Source: an uncultured Porphyromonadaceae bacterium
GTDB taxonomy: Bacteria; Bacteroidota; Bacteroidia; Bacteroidales; Muribaculaceae
Assembly: GCA_905202215.1 (NCBI GenBank)
Contig: CAJKRG010000006.1
Coordinates: 35,740 to 99,739, forward strand
Direction of reading: 5' to 3'
DNA length: 64,000 bases
Shown: positions 25,880-34,972 of the stretch, piece by piece
Numbering within the stretch: the stretch's first letter is position 1
How the letters are laid out: every line of letters begins with the position of its first letter
Translations under genes and position numbers: made by a program
The notes under the pieces: model-generated
The model's database searches: none
Told to the model about the DNA's origin: nothing
The model's input: the letters and a program-made list of their open reading frames with translations, nothing else

Positions 25880-27106
25880 TCAGGATTCGGATTTTTGGCA
25901 GGCATCTTCGGTTTTTGTTGTCTGCGAGGGATCGAGCATGAGTTCGTAGATCTGGCGGGTGTCGGCCGGGGTGAGCTTATAGTAGTTACCGAGGGACTCG
26001 CCTTTGTTTTCGTGGAGTTTGCGGACGAGGGTGTCGATGTCGGGGTTCTCGATTCCGAGAGCCTTAAATGTCGATGGCATTCGGAGCATGGCTGTGAAGT
26101 AGGCCTTGAGGGAGGCGACAGTCTCGATGGCTGCCGAGCGGTCGTCGGTAACCTCTATCTTGAAAATGCGTCGTCCGAGCTGTGCGACTTTCGACGGTTT
26201 ATGATGTGCCATGAACGACATCCATGCCGGCATGACAACGGCGAGCCCGGCACCGTGGGCAACCTCGGGATAAAGTGCGCTGATTTCATGCTCCATAGCG
26301 TGTGAACTCCAGTCTTCCTGTCTTCCGCAACCGACGAGGCCATTGTGAGCCAAAGTTCCGGCCCATTCTATATTTGCCCGAGCTTGATAATCGGACGGAT
26401 CGGCCATGGCTTTGGGGGCTTCGGTCATGAGAGCCATCAGTAATCCTTCAGCAAGGCGGTCGGTGACTTCGACACGCGAGGTATTCGAGAAATAGCGTTC
26501 GAGTATATGGGCCATCATATCGACCACACCTATGGCTGTCTGTTTTGCCGAGAGACTTACAGTCATTTCTGGATTCATGATGGCGAAACGAGGCTTTAAA
26601 ATACTGTCGGTGCGTACGCTGATTTTGCGCTTATCGGCCGAACGAGTGATCACGCTGTTGCCGGATCCTTCGCTGCCCGCGCCGGGTATTGTGAGTATAA
26701 CGCCGACCGGCAACGCCTCCTCGACGCGGGCCTTCCCTTCAAAGAAATCCCAGAAATCGCCTTTGTATGGCACGCCTGCGGCGATGGCTTTGGCGGTGTC
26801 GATGACCGATCCGCCTCCGACGGCAAGAAGACCATCGACTTTTTTTGCGCGCGCGAGTTTGATGCCTTCATAGACAAGTGTGTCTGTCGGATTGGGCTCG
26901 ACGCCACCCAATTCTACATGTTCTATTCCCAGTGTATTGAGTGAATTGGTAATTCGGTCGATGAGTCCGTTTGTTTTGGCATATTTCCTGCCATAGACAA
27001 TGAGAAGCTTGGCGGCTCCTGTGAGGAATGTCAGCATACCGACTTTTTCCTCGGCACCGCGTCCGAATTCGAAGAGAGTAGGGGAGTAGTATGAGAAGTT
27101 TTCCAT
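25880..27106 (-). CDS. Iron-containing alcohol dehydrogenase (butanol dehydrogenase/YqhD-like)
   Basis: 408 residues, cytosolic. N-terminal YYSPTLFEFGRGAEEKVG, nucleotide-binding GGGSVIDTAKAIA, TIPGAGSEGSGNSVIT, and metal-binding region with D (VVDMMAHILERY) and histidines in WSSHAMEHEISALYPEVAHGAGLAVVMPAW. These are the group III metal-dependent alcohol dehydrogenase marks; NADPH-dependent aldehyde reduction is the usual activity. Monocistronic, 65 nt downstream of the BNR-type gene on the same strand. Confidence 0.93.
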   Translation of the reverse strand: MENFSYYSPTLFEFGRGAEEKVGMLTFLTGAAKLLIVYGRKYAKTNGLIDRITNSLNTLGIEHVELGGVEPNPTDTLVYEGIKLARAKKVDGLLAVGGGSVIDTAKAIAAGVPYKGDFWDFFEGKARVEEALPVGVILTIPGAGSEGSGNSVITRSADKRKISVRTDSILKPRFAIMNPEMTVSLSAKQTAIGVVDMMAHILERYFSNTSRVEVTDRLAEGLLMALMTEAPKAMADPSDYQARANIEWAGTLAHNGLVGCGRQEDWSSHAMEHEISALYPEVAHGAGLAVVMPAWMSFMAHHKPSKVAQLGRRIFKIEVTDDRSAAIETVASLKAYFTAMLRMPSTFKALGIENPDIDTLVRKLHENKGESLGNYYKLTPADTRQIYELMLDPSQTTKTEDACQKSES

Positions 27107-27170
27107 AATGCGATGGTAAATCGGAGGAGAGGATTAGTGTATCATTTACATTCTAAACACTCTGAGGGTG

Positions 27171-28484
27171 TTATTGTTCAGTCTTGCGTAACTCGAGGAC
27201 ATATACGGGCTGGGGTGCCGCATCGGTGGTTCGCTCGCCGTCGCCCTGAGATGCGCATTGTACGTAGATATCGAGTTTTTTGTCGGCTGTCCACCGCACG
27301 GGGTCTATGCTCGGCTCCCATGCATCGACCGAAAAATCCGTGAGGTCGCTGATTGTCCATTCCGAATCTTTACCCGAGCGATAGGCGAGGCTGACCCGGC
27401 TTTCGCGTTCGGCATCGCGGAATACGAAGTAGACTTCGTCGCCGTCGGCGAGTATCTGCGGCCGGGCAATAGGAATCATTTTTGTGCCGCCGCCTGAGAG
27501 TGAAAAGGGTGTTTTGCGTTTGCCGACTGTGCTCATGCTCCAGTGTTCGCCGTCGTGATTTATGAGGCGATATTGCGGAACGGAATCGTTCTGTTCGCGC
27601 CAGTATGTTGCGATAAGGGGATTGCCTTTGCTGTCGGCTGTCATCGATGTCTGATTGATGAGTTCGGAGTTTTGCGGTACGGGCCAGGCAATCTCGGCTT
27701 CGTCTGCTGTTATAGGGAGGGTATAGGGTGTGCCGTCGCTACGTTCCCATGTAATGCCGCCGTCACGCGAGCGTGCATAGCACAGATCGTGATTAGTTTC
27801 CACCAGTCCTGATTCGCGCCATACCCACGACAAGTGGATTGTTCCCTGTCGGTCGGCGGTCATCTGCCAGTAGGCGTTGCGGTCGCCTTCGCCGTCGAGA
27901 AGGACGGTGTGGACACGGCTCCATGATTTTGTCTTAGGATTATATCGGTTAAGTACCATATTGCCGCCGCCGGAGAATCCGGACCGGTATGCGAACATCA
28001 GAGTTCCATCGGGCAGAAGATGAAATTCGGGATAAGTGACATCGGTTTCGTTTTCGCCTGTCATTGCCTCGAGGGGACCGAGAGTCAGCGATCCGGGGGC
28101 GATACTGTGGGCGTAGTGGAGTGAATCGCCATGATGATCGAAAGCCGCATGGATATATCCTTCGCCATCAACTCCGATAGATATCACATTATGAGCGTCC
28201 GTTACTTTACCTTTATACGGAGAGCGTTCGATGGTCCATGTGTCGGTGTCGTGGGGTCGCGAGGCGAGAGTGACATATCCCTCCGGATCGTAATATGCCG
28301 CATACTGTGTGTCGCCGTAGCTCACTATTGAATTTGTGCGGAATACCGCCGTATTGACTGATGTGGCACTGTAGCCGGGCGCGATTTCGGAGAGATGTGT
28401 GGTGAAGTCCGATACGCCTTCCTGACGGGGCTGGCAGGCGGCACAGACAAGAGCAAGAACTGCAATAATGGTATTGGATTTCAT
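27171..28484 (-). CDS. BNR_4-type exported lipoprotein (possible lyase or glycosidase)
   Basis: 437 residues; lipoprotein signal MKSNTIIAVLALVCAACQ. A seven-bladed propeller is indicated by repeats such as NSIVSYGDTQYAAYYDPEGYVTLASR, DAHNVISIGVDGEGYIHAAFDHHGDSLHYA, TYPEFHLLPDGTLMFAYRSG and SRDGGITWERSDG. BNR_4 proteins include polysaccharide lyases PL24/PL25 and GH145 rhamnosidases; the FDHHGD segment could hold an active-site histidine, but substrate cannot be read from the sequence. Confidence 0.8.
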   Translation of the reverse strand: MKSNTIIAVLALVCAACQPRQEGVSDFTTHLSEIAPGYSATSVNTAVFRTNSIVSYGDTQYAAYYDPEGYVTLASRPHDTDTWTIERSPYKGKVTDAHNVISIGVDGEGYIHAAFDHHGDSLHYAHSIAPGSLTLGPLEAMTGENETDVTYPEFHLLPDGTLMFAYRSGFSGGGNMVLNRYNPKTKSWSRVHTVLLDGEGDRNAYWQMTADRQGTIHLSWVWRESGLVETNHDLCYARSRDGGITWERSDGTPYTLPITADEAEIAWPVPQNSELINQTSMTADSKGNPLIATYWREQNDSVPQYRLINHDGEHWSMSTVGKRKTPFSLSGGGTKMIPIARPQILADGDEVYFVFRDAERESRVSLAYRSGKDSEWTISDLTDFSVDAWEPSIDPVRWTADKKLDIYVQCASQGDGERTTDAAPQPVYVLELRKTEQ

Positions 28485-28562
28485 ATTATGGTTTGTTTTT
28501 GCAAAAAAACGAATAACAGAGTCAAAAATACGAAAAAAAAGCGGACAGACAGCTCCGCGTCA

Positions 28563-28613
28563 TACGTATATTGTCCGGATATACGTAAAAAGCCGACCCC
28601 GGAGGTCGGCTTT
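28563..28613 (-). terminator. Two adjacent hairpins downstream of rpmE2
   Basis: aaagccgacc (28589-28598) / ggtcggcttt (28604-28613) forms a 10-bp stem followed on the minus strand by a T run, so it should end the L31 transcript. A second stem, tacgtatat (28563-28571) / atatacgta (28579-28587), lies directly beyond. Confidence 0.8.
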
Positions 28614-28679
28614 CATATTTTTCCTTTTGAGATCCGGAGTGGCCTTGCGCATTGGCGATCCGGAATTCTATAAAGGTTT

Positions 28680-28934
28680 TTATTTCTTGTTACGAACGCT
28701 GTAGCGGCTCATGAACTTGTCTACGCGGCCTGCGGTGTCGACGAGTTTCTGCTTGCCGGTGAAGAAGGGGTGCGAAGAGCTGGTGATTTCAAGTTTTACC
28801 AGGGGATAGGTCACTCCGTCGATTTCGATGGTCTCGCGGGTGGCTACAGTCGAACGGGTGATGAATGTTTCTTCGTTCGACATGTCTTTGAACACCACTT
28901 CACGGTAGTTCGCGGGATGGATGTCTTTTTTCAT
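28680..28934 (-). CDS. rpmE2: 50S ribosomal protein L31 type B
   Basis: 84 residues: MKKDIHPANYREVVFKD, then SSHPFFTGKQKLVDTAGRVDKFMSRY, the full type-B L31 signature. It lacks the cysteines of the zinc-binding form, so it is the zinc-independent paralogue that keeps ribosomes supplied when zinc is scarce. It has a well-formed promoter and its own terminator. Confidence 0.97.
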   Translation of the reverse strand: MKKDIHPANYREVVFKDMSNEETFITRSTVATRETIEIDGVTYPLVKLEITSSSHPFFTGKQKLVDTAGRVDKFMSRYSVRNKK

Positions 28935-29010
28935 TGCTATTCTCTCTTTAATACGTATTAATCAGTCTTTTAGAAACGGCGATGGTAGGTCGCCAATTCG
29001 TAATGGCCTG

Positions 29011-29041
29011 CAAATGTACGAAAAAAATCCGAATTACCAAA
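29011..29041 (-). promoter_or_regulatory. rpmE2 promoter
   Basis: On the minus strand TTTG (29041-29038), 19 nt, TACATTTG (29018-29011). Start near 29006, giving a leader of about 70 nt before the L31 ATG at 28934. Confidence 0.7.
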
Positions 29042-29166
29042 ATATTTTGACATTAAGGATTCCGGCTATGGGGCCGATTGCCTTTTAACTCAGTCTGTTG
29101 CGACAGTCGCACTATGGTTTGAACGCATTTTAACATGCGGAGTGGCGCTATGACATATTTTTTGTT

Positions 29167-29174
29167 TAACTTTG
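29167..29174 (+). promoter_or_regulatory. -7 box before lptD
   Basis: TAACTTTG matches TAnnTTTG. Transcription from it would begin near 29179, so a TTG codon at 29172 cannot be the lptD start and the next usable codon is TTG at 29196. Confidence 0.5.
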
Positions 29175-29195
29175 TGGCTCAAAACGAATCTGCCG

Positions 29196-31955
29196 TTGCG
29201 ACGATTATTAATATATGTTTTAATACTTGGGGCCATCTCGATGGCTTTTTCGGGTAAAGGCACATCACTGCCCGATATGCCCGACGGGGTTTTCGACTCC
29301 GTCGTGCCTTTGTCTGCACCGGCAATAATGGCTGCGGATACGAGCGCGACAGTCGATTCGGTGCTTGTGGTACCTGCAGATTCGTCGCGCGCTGTCAACA
29401 GAGCCATTGCCTCAGCCCCTTCGCGAATGCGCTATACCAAAGCCGATCTGGATGCTCCCGTTCTGTTTACATCTTCAGACTCCATGCTTATCATACGCCG
29501 GGATTCGGCGTTCATGTATGGTTCGAGTTCTGTCACTTATGGCGACATAAAGCTTGATGCCGAACAGATAGAGATGAATCTGCGCGATAATACCGTATAT
29601 GCCGTAGGTCGCGAGGATTCCACCGGCGAGCTTATAGGCAAGCCTGTGTTCAGTCAGGGCGGTACTGACTACGAGGCCAAGACGATGCGCTATAATTTCC
29701 AGACAGAGAAGGGCTATATAAAAAATGTGATCACTCAGCAGGGCGAAGGTTATCTGACGGGTGGCACGACTAAGAAAGATTCGACCGGCAGTTTCTATAT
29801 CGGTGACGGTAAGTATACGACCTGTGACAATCACGATGACCCTCACTTCTATTTTCAGATGACCAAGGCAAAGGTTAATCCGGGCAAGAACGTGGTGTTC
29901 GGTCCGACGTATATGGTTCTTGCGGGTTTACCGCTGCCTCTCGCACTGCCTTTCGGTTATTTCCCGTTTACCGACAGCTATGCCTCGGGTATTATCGTTC
30001 CGACTTTCGGCGACGATTATAACCGCGGTTTCTATCTGCGCGACGGCGGCTATTATTTCGCCATCAACGACAATATAGATCTTGCGCTTACGGGCGAGAT
30101 ATACACAAAAGGTTCGTGGGGCATAAACGCCCGTTCGACTTATGCGAAACGATATAAGTATAGCGGAAATTTCAGCCTTAATTACCTTAAAACCATTCTG
30201 GGAGAGAAAGGTTCGCCCGATCATTCGGTTCAGACCAACTTCCAGATTCTCTGGAGTCATAGTCAGGACTCCAAGGCCAATCCCAATATGTCGTTGTCGG
30301 CGAGTGTGAACTTCACAACTTCGGGCTATACACGAAACGACCTCAATTCATATTATTCACCGTCGTTCACTGAAAACACCAAGAGTTCGACCGTCAATAT
30401 GACCTACCGTTTTCCCGGCACGAAGTGGAGTCTGTCGACGACTATGAATGTCAGCCAGCGTACACAAGACTCGACACTGGCAGTGTCGTTCCCGAATGTG
30501 ACGGTGACGATGTCGCAGGTTTATCCATTCAAACGCAAGAAGGCTATTGGCGCAGAAAAGTGGTATGAGAAAATAAAACTGTCGTATACCGGCGTATTAC
30601 AGAATTCACTCACTGCCAAGCAGGATGTGTTCTTTAAGAAAAGTCTTATAAAGGACTGGCGAAACGGCATGAGGCATACAATACCTATATCGGCGACATT
30701 CAATCTTTTCAACTATATAAATGTGACACCGTCGATCAATCTGACCGACCGCATGTATACTACAAAAGTGAAGCGCGACTGGGATGCCGAGCGCAATGTC
30801 GAAGTGATGGATACGACCTACAGTTTCTATAATGTATGGGATTTTTCGGCTTCGGTGTCGCTTGATACCAAACTCTATGGTTTTTTCCAGCCTATCGGGC
30901 CACTCGGCAAAAAGATAAAGATGATACGTCACGTGATGACGCCGTCGATCTCGTTCAGCGGTAATCCTGACTTTTCATCGCCATTCTTCGGGTATTATGG
31001 TCAGTATGACTATGTCGACACCCGTGGCCAGCAGCAGATGAAAAAATACAGCTATTTCCCCAATTCGCTGTTTGGTGTACCGGGACAAGGCAAATCGGGT
31101 ACGGTAAGTTTCTCGCTCGCCAACAACCTTGAGATGAAAGTGAAATCCGACAATGATTCAATAGGCGAGAAAAAAATATCGCTCATAGAGAATCTGAACA
31201 TACAGGAGAGCTACAATTTTGCAGCCGATTCACTTAACTGGAGCGATCTCTCGACCTCGATACTGCTGCGTCTTACCAAAGGTTTCAATCTCAATCTGTC
31301 GGCTACATGGGATGTATATACTTATGCGTTGAACGAGGCCGGAAATCCCGTGCGTGTCAACAAGACGCGTCTTGCAGCCGGTAAGGGACTGGGGCGTCTA
31401 ATGCGCACCGGTACATCGTTCTCGTATACGTTCAATAACGATACTTTCAAGAAGAAAAACAAGAAAGATAATCCGAACGACAATAACAATCAGGACAACA
31501 GCCAGAATTCAGGTGCCATGAACGAACGCAATCAGCGCGACCAGGAAAATGACAACAATAGTTCGGAATTCGGTGCCGACGGCTATGCCAAATGGGAAGT
31601 CCCGTGGAGTCTTACTCTGAATTATTCGGTTAATTACGGATACGGCGCATTCAACAAGCAGAAGATGGAGTATGACGGCAAGATAACCCAGAATCTGTCG
31701 TTTTCGGGAAATATAAGACCTACGCCGAACTGGAATTTCTCACTGTCGGCCTCATATAATTTCGATACGCACAAGATCGCATATATGAACTGCAACATCT
31801 CGCGCGATCTGCACTGTTTCTCTATGAGTGCAAGTTTCGTTCCGGTCGGTCCTTTCAAAAGTTATAATTTCCATATTGCAGTCAAATCGGCCATGCTCAG
31901 CGACTTGAAATACGATAAGCGTTCTTCGTTGTCAAACGGTGTGAGCTGGTATTGA
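29196..31955 (+). CDS. lptD: LPS-assembly outer-membrane protein LptD
   Basis: About 919 residues. An OstA-type N-terminal domain (SMLIIRRDSAFMYGSSSVTYGDIKLDAEQIEMN; KTMRYNFQTEKGYIKNV) is followed by a large barrel with many alternating strands and the conserved PFGYFPFTDSYASGIIVPTFG and RGFYLRDGGYYFAIND. It inserts LPS into the outer membrane. The start is unusual: the first ATG (29241) would destroy the signal sequence RRLLIYVLILGAISMAF, so TTG at 29196 is the best choice. A low-complexity N/D/Q/K-rich stretch (about 755-795, KKNKKDNPNDNNNQDN) is inserted before the last strands. Confidence 0.9.
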   Translation: MRRLLIYVLILGAISMAFSGKGTSLPDMPDGVFDSVVPLSAPAIMAADTSATVDSVLVVPADSSRAVNRAIASAPSRMRYTKADLDAPVLFTSSDSMLIIRRDSAFMYGSSSVTYGDIKLDAEQIEMNLRDNTVYAVGREDSTGELIGKPVFSQGGTDYEAKTMRYNFQTEKGYIKNVITQQGEGYLTGGTTKKDSTGSFYIGDGKYTTCDNHDDPHFYFQMTKAKVNPGKNVVFGPTYMVLAGLPLPLALPFGYFPFTDSYASGIIVPTFGDDYNRGFYLRDGGYYFAINDNIDLALTGEIYTKGSWGINARSTYAKRYKYSGNFSLNYLKTILGEKGSPDHSVQTNFQILWSHSQDSKANPNMSLSASVNFTTSGYTRNDLNSYYSPSFTENTKSSTVNMTYRFPGTKWSLSTTMNVSQRTQDSTLAVSFPNVTVTMSQVYPFKRKKAIGAEKWYEKIKLSYTGVLQNSLTAKQDVFFKKSLIKDWRNGMRHTIPISATFNLFNYINVTPSINLTDRMYTTKVKRDWDAERNVEVMDTTYSFYNVWDFSASVSLDTKLYGFFQPIGPLGKKIKMIRHVMTPSISFSGNPDFSSPFFGYYGQYDYVDTRGQQQMKKYSYFPNSLFGVPGQGKSGTVSFSLANNLEMKVKSDNDSIGEKKISLIENLNIQESYNFAADSLNWSDLSTSILLRLTKGFNLNLSATWDVYTYALNEAGNPVRVNKTRLAAGKGLGRLMRTGTSFSYTFNNDTFKKKNKKDNPNDNNNQDNSQNSGAMNERNQRDQENDNNSSEFGADGYAKWEVPWSLTLNYSVNYGYGAFNKQKMEYDGKITQNLSFSGNIRPTPNWNFSLSASYNFDTHKIAYMNCNISRDLHCFSMSASFVPVGPFKSYNFHIAVKSAMLSDLKYDKRSSLSNGVSWY

Positions 31956-32048
31956 TCGATATCTGAATTTTTCTGTTTTTCGGGTGTAACATTCGGACGT
32001 TTTTTGCGTCTTATATATACAGCTTCTAATTTCTACAACTGAAAAAAC

Positions 32049-32834
32049 ATGAAAATCTTATCAGCACTTCTTATCGCTGCAGTGGCATATTTGCCGGCAT
32101 GCGCACGTACTGTCACTCCGAGTTCAAATATTGTCACCAAGACGGTATCTGTCGGTTCTTTCGATGAAATAGATGTTTCACGAGTCAATCTGATTGTGCA
32201 TATCGGTCATCCGACTGGTTCGGCCAAGATAAGCGCTCCCGACAATCTTATCGAAGAACTCAAAGTGAGCAGTCATGGAGGCGAACTGGATATTCACTTT
32301 CCTAAAAATTTCAATATAAAGGGCAATGCCAAAACAACAGTCGAGGTTACAGTCAATACTCTCAAGGAGATAGATGCATCCTTAAGTTCTAAAGTGGAGG
32401 TCCGGGGGGCACTTGCCACAACAGGCGATCTCGATCTGGCGGCTTCCACCTCAGCTGTCATTCTGCTCGGTAAAGCTACCGCTGGTTCATGCGATATGGA
32501 TGCTTCTACTTCCGGCTCGATAAGTATCCAGCAACTTACTGCCGGCAGCAAGGCTGATGTCGAGGTCAGCACATCGGGAGCTGTCAAGATCAAGACCGTG
32601 CAGTGCGGACGCTTTTCAGCGGATGCCAGTACGAGCGGTTCGGTTAGTGTCAAGGGAGGCCGTGCGGAGAATGCTGAGTTCGAAGCGAATACTTCCGGCT
32701 CGATCAATACTGCTGCAATGACCGCAGACAAGGGTAAAGCTGAGGCAAGTACCGGAGGATATATAAAGTGCAACATAGCACATCCGTCGAATATCTCTAC
32801 CAGCACGGGCGGTTCGATAAACAACAATAAATAG
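32049..32834 (+). CDS. DUF2807 (head GIN domain) exported protein
   Basis: 261 residues. Signal peptide MKILSALLIAAVAYLPACA, possibly a lipoprotein (LPAC), then the right-handed beta-helix head GIN domain: VSVGSFDEIDVSRVNLIVHIG, LDIHFPKNF, and repeated serine/threonine-rich rungs (DMDASTSGSISI; DVEVSTSGAVKI; SADASTSGSVSV; EANTSGSINT). Typical of Bacteroidota surface proteins; role unknown, adhesin-like by shape. Followed by a strong terminator. Confidence 0.92.
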   Translation: MKILSALLIAAVAYLPACARTVTPSSNIVTKTVSVGSFDEIDVSRVNLIVHIGHPTGSAKISAPDNLIEELKVSSHGGELDIHFPKNFNIKGNAKTTVEVTVNTLKEIDASLSSKVEVRGALATTGDLDLAASTSAVILLGKATAGSCDMDASTSGSISIQQLTAGSKADVEVSTSGAVKIKTVQCGRFSADASTSGSVSVKGGRAENAEFEANTSGSINTAAMTADKGKAEASTGGYIKCNIAHPSNISTSTGGSINNNK

Positions 32835-32842
32835 ATTATAAT

Positions 32843-32886
32843 AAAATGGCGGAAAGACGGTCTATGATATCTCTTTCCGCCATTTT
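32843..32886 (+). terminator. Intrinsic terminator
   Basis: Perfect 15-bp stem aaaatggcggaaaga (32843-32857) / tctttccgccatttt (32872-32886) with a T run, separating the DUF2807 gene from the VOC gene. Confidence 0.9.
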
Positions 32887-32910
32887 TATATGGTTATAGC
32901 AAAAACGGCT

Positions 32911-33294
32911 ATGAAAGTTGATCATATTGCAATATATGTAGAAGACCTTGAAAAGGTGCGGCAGTTTTTTGTAGAACATTTCGGAGCTCTGGCCAACGGG
33001 ATGTATCATAATACTCGTACAGGATTACGGTCGTATTTTCTGTCGTTTGACGGGGATTGTCGTGTCGAGGTAATGTCACGACCGGAAGTGCATGCCGAGG
33101 ATTTCGACGAGTATAGAGCAGGCTATACACATCTGTCGTTTGCTGTCGGGGGCAAAAAAGCGGTCGACAGTCTTACCGCGAGACTGAAAGCCTGTGGTTA
33201 CGAAGTGCTGTCGGGTCCTCGCACGACTGGCGACGGTTATTACGAGAGTAGCATTCGTGTCATCGGGAATCTTATTGTCGAGATATGCGAGTGA
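32911..33294 (+). CDS. VOC superfamily (glyoxalase/bleomycin-resistance-like) protein
   Basis: 127 residues from ATG 32911 (MKVDHIAIYVEDLEKVRQFF). Two beta-alpha-beta-beta-beta units with the metal-ligand positions H5, E (CRVEVM) in unit 1, H (GYTHLSFAVGG) and E (NLIVEIC) in unit 2. Matches small lactoylglutathione-lyase-like proteins. Substrate unknown. An in-frame ATG at 32890 abuts the terminator and is less likely. Confidence 0.88.
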   Translation: MKVDHIAIYVEDLEKVRQFFVEHFGALANGMYHNTRTGLRSYFLSFDGDCRVEVMSRPEVHAEDFDEYRAGYTHLSFAVGGKKAVDSLTARLKACGYEVLSGPRTTGDGYYESSIRVIGNLIVEICE

Positions 33295-33309
33295 GGCGCG
33301 AGGCGTGTG

Positions 33310-33687
33310 TCATTCGTTAAAGGCAGTCTGATATTCGGCGCGATGTTTCATGACGGTCTTCATATTGGTCTGAGCCCACTCTGTAAGCTGCATGATGATT
33401 GGAATCAGTGATTTTCCTGTCTCGGTAAGTTTATATTCGACTTTCGGGGGTACCTGAGCATAGATTTTGCGGCTGATCAGTCCGTCTGCCTCAAGTGTTT
33501 TCAGTGTCCCAGATAGTACCCGGGTCGAAATATCGGGTATCAGGCGTCCGAGTTCATTGAAGCGGACGATACCGGCGTTATCGATCACGAGTAGTACAAG
33601 CAAAGACCATTTGTCGCCGAAGCGGGCGACGACATTCCGGATGGGGCAGATTTCTATTATGGAGTTTGTCTCTTCTTTTTTCTTCAT
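33310..33687 (-). CDS. HxlR family winged-helix transcriptional regulator
   Basis: 125 residues. CPIRNVVARFGDKWSLLVLLVI is the family's N-terminal signature with one conserved cysteine (often redox or electrophile sensing), followed by IVRFNELGRLIPDISTRVLSGTLKTLEADGLISRKIYAQVPPKVEYKLTETG, the complete HxlR wing. It is divergent from the SnoaL-like/cupin pair and probably represses it. Confidence 0.94.
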   Translation of the reverse strand: MKKKEETNSIIEICPIRNVVARFGDKWSLLVLLVIDNAGIVRFNELGRLIPDISTRVLSGTLKTLEADGLISRKIYAQVPPKVEYKLTETGKSLIPIIMQLTEWAQTNMKTVMKHRAEYQTAFNE

Positions 33688-33791
33688 GTTTTTATACTTT
33701 ATTTTGCAAAGTTACTGACAAAACGGGAAATATGTGCGGAAACGTAAAAATTTTCGAAAAATAATGTGTCTGTAATTTATTGTGAGTCTGT

Positions 33792-33829
33792 AATAGTGAT
33801 AAAAAGGTTACTATTGGAGCTGAAAGTAA
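33792..33829. promoter_or_regulatory. Candidate HxlR operator dyads
   Basis: aatagt (33792-33797) and actatt (33810-33815) form a 12-nt-spaced dyad; ttact (33808-33812) and agtaa (33825-33829) form a second, overlapping one. Both lie in the divergent intergenic region, just upstream of the SnoaL promoter, where HxlR-type proteins usually bind. Confidence 0.35.
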
Positions 33830-33833
33830 GTTC

Positions 33834-33864
33834 TTGACAGGCATGCTCTTCTGCCGTAATTTTG
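33834..33864 (+). promoter_or_regulatory. Promoter of the SnoaL-like/cupin operon
   Basis: TTG (33834-33836), 20 nt, TAATTTTG (33857-33864). Start near 33869, 11 nt before the ATG at 33880. Confidence 0.65.
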
Positions 33865-33879
33865 CGGTACGAAAAAGAT

Positions 33880-34326
33880 ATGTTATTTGAAATGGACAGC
33901 ATAAACCCTAATCTCGAAGTGATGGATAAGTTCATTCGCTTCATCAATACTGGCGATACAGAACTTGGCGAGTCTGTAATCTCTCCCGATGTCATTTTCT
34001 ATGCTCCGACGTCATCGGAACCAATGCATGGTTTCCGGGGATATACCGAAGTACTGAATATGATGCGTGGCGCGATGCCCGATGTCCGCTGGACTCCGGA
34101 AGAGACAATAGCGGAAGGTAATAAAGTCATGATACGTTTTGCGATGACAGGTACTAATTGCAATCCGTTCATGGGTATGCCTCCGACAGGCCGGAAAGTG
34201 AATGTAACGGCTATAAACATATATGAATTCGAAAATGGAAAAATAATACGTGAGCATGGCTTGCCTGATCTTTTTACGATGCTCGTGCAGCTTGGTGTGG
34301 TATCCATTCCGGAAAACAATAAATAA
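33880..34326 (+). CDS. SnoaL-like/NTF2-fold protein
   Basis: 148 residues from ATG 33880; an ATG at 33892 is also possible. NTF2-fold pattern: NLEVMDKFIRFINTGDTELGESVISPDVIFYAP, HGFRGYTEVLNMMRGAMPDVRWTPEETIAEGNKVMIRFAMTGT, GMPPTGRKVNVTAINIYEFENGKIIREHGLPD. This is the SnoaL/ester-cyclase type of small oxidoreductase or isomerase-like proteins. Paired with a cupin and controlled by the divergent HxlR gene; probably handles a reactive small molecule. Confidence 0.85.
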   Translation: MLFEMDSINPNLEVMDKFIRFINTGDTELGESVISPDVIFYAPTSSEPMHGFRGYTEVLNMMRGAMPDVRWTPEETIAEGNKVMIRFAMTGTNCNPFMGMPPTGRKVNVTAINIYEFENGKIIREHGLPDLFTMLVQLGVVSIPENNK

Positions 34327-34337
34327 GATAAGAAATT

Positions 34338-34787
34338 ATGAAGCAGATTGAGAAACTTTCAGAGGCTGAAAACTACAATGCGGTCAATATCGGTAAGCTT
34401 GCCGATGTCAAAGATTACGTACTTCAACTGGGGCCGGAAATCAAAATTCCCGGCAAGGTATTCGGAGGTTCTGCACTTGGAACGACCGGAGCTGAGTTCT
34501 CGTTTCAGGTATTTGCTCCGGGGCAAGAGACAGGATTTCTGCATACCCATAAAAATCATGAGGAGCTATATTTTTTTCTGAAAGGTAAGGGAGACTTTCA
34601 GGTTGACGGAAATGTATTCGCAGTGGAGGAGGGCAGCGTAGTACGCGTGGCTCCCGATGGAAAACGTTCGGTACGGAACAGCGGCAGCGAACCTCTTGTA
34701 ATGCTCTGCGTGCAGTATCGCGGCAATTCTTTTACCGCTGAAGACGCAACCGATGGTACGATTCTTGCTACTTCTGTCGTATGGTGA
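34338..34787 (+). CDS. Cupin domain protein
   Basis: 149 residues. Cupin motif 1 is HTHKNHEELYFFLKGKGDFQVDG with H-H-E ligands; motif 2 is VRVAPDGKRSVRNSGSEPLVMLC, in which the usual histidine is replaced. It starts 11 nt after the SnoaL-like gene and shares its promoter. A metal-dependent or binding role for a quinone-like or electrophilic compound would suit HxlR control; this is inference. Confidence 0.9.
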   Translation: MKQIEKLSEAENYNAVNIGKLADVKDYVLQLGPEIKIPGKVFGGSALGTTGAEFSFQVFAPGQETGFLHTHKNHEELYFFLKGKGDFQVDGNVFAVEEGSVVRVAPDGKRSVRNSGSEPLVMLCVQYRGNSFTAEDATDGTILATSVVW

Positions 34788-34821
34788 CAACATGAAATAA
34801 ATTGCGGATACGCAAGTGTAT

Positions 34822-34869
34822 GCTGCATTCCAAAAGTTGGGCATGAAACTTTTCGGAATGCAGCTTTTC
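34822..34869 (+). terminator. Intrinsic terminator
   Basis: gctgcattccaaaagtt (34822-34838) pairs with aacttttcggaatgcagc (34847-34864) with one bulged C, followed by a short T run. Confidence 0.8.
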
Positions 34870-34972
34870 TATGCGTGAATGACATTTGTCTATGTGGATG
34901 ATTCGAAATGTACTAAAATTCTGAGTGAACAAATCGTGTATTTTTTGCCTTTGATGTTATAAAAGGAATAAG

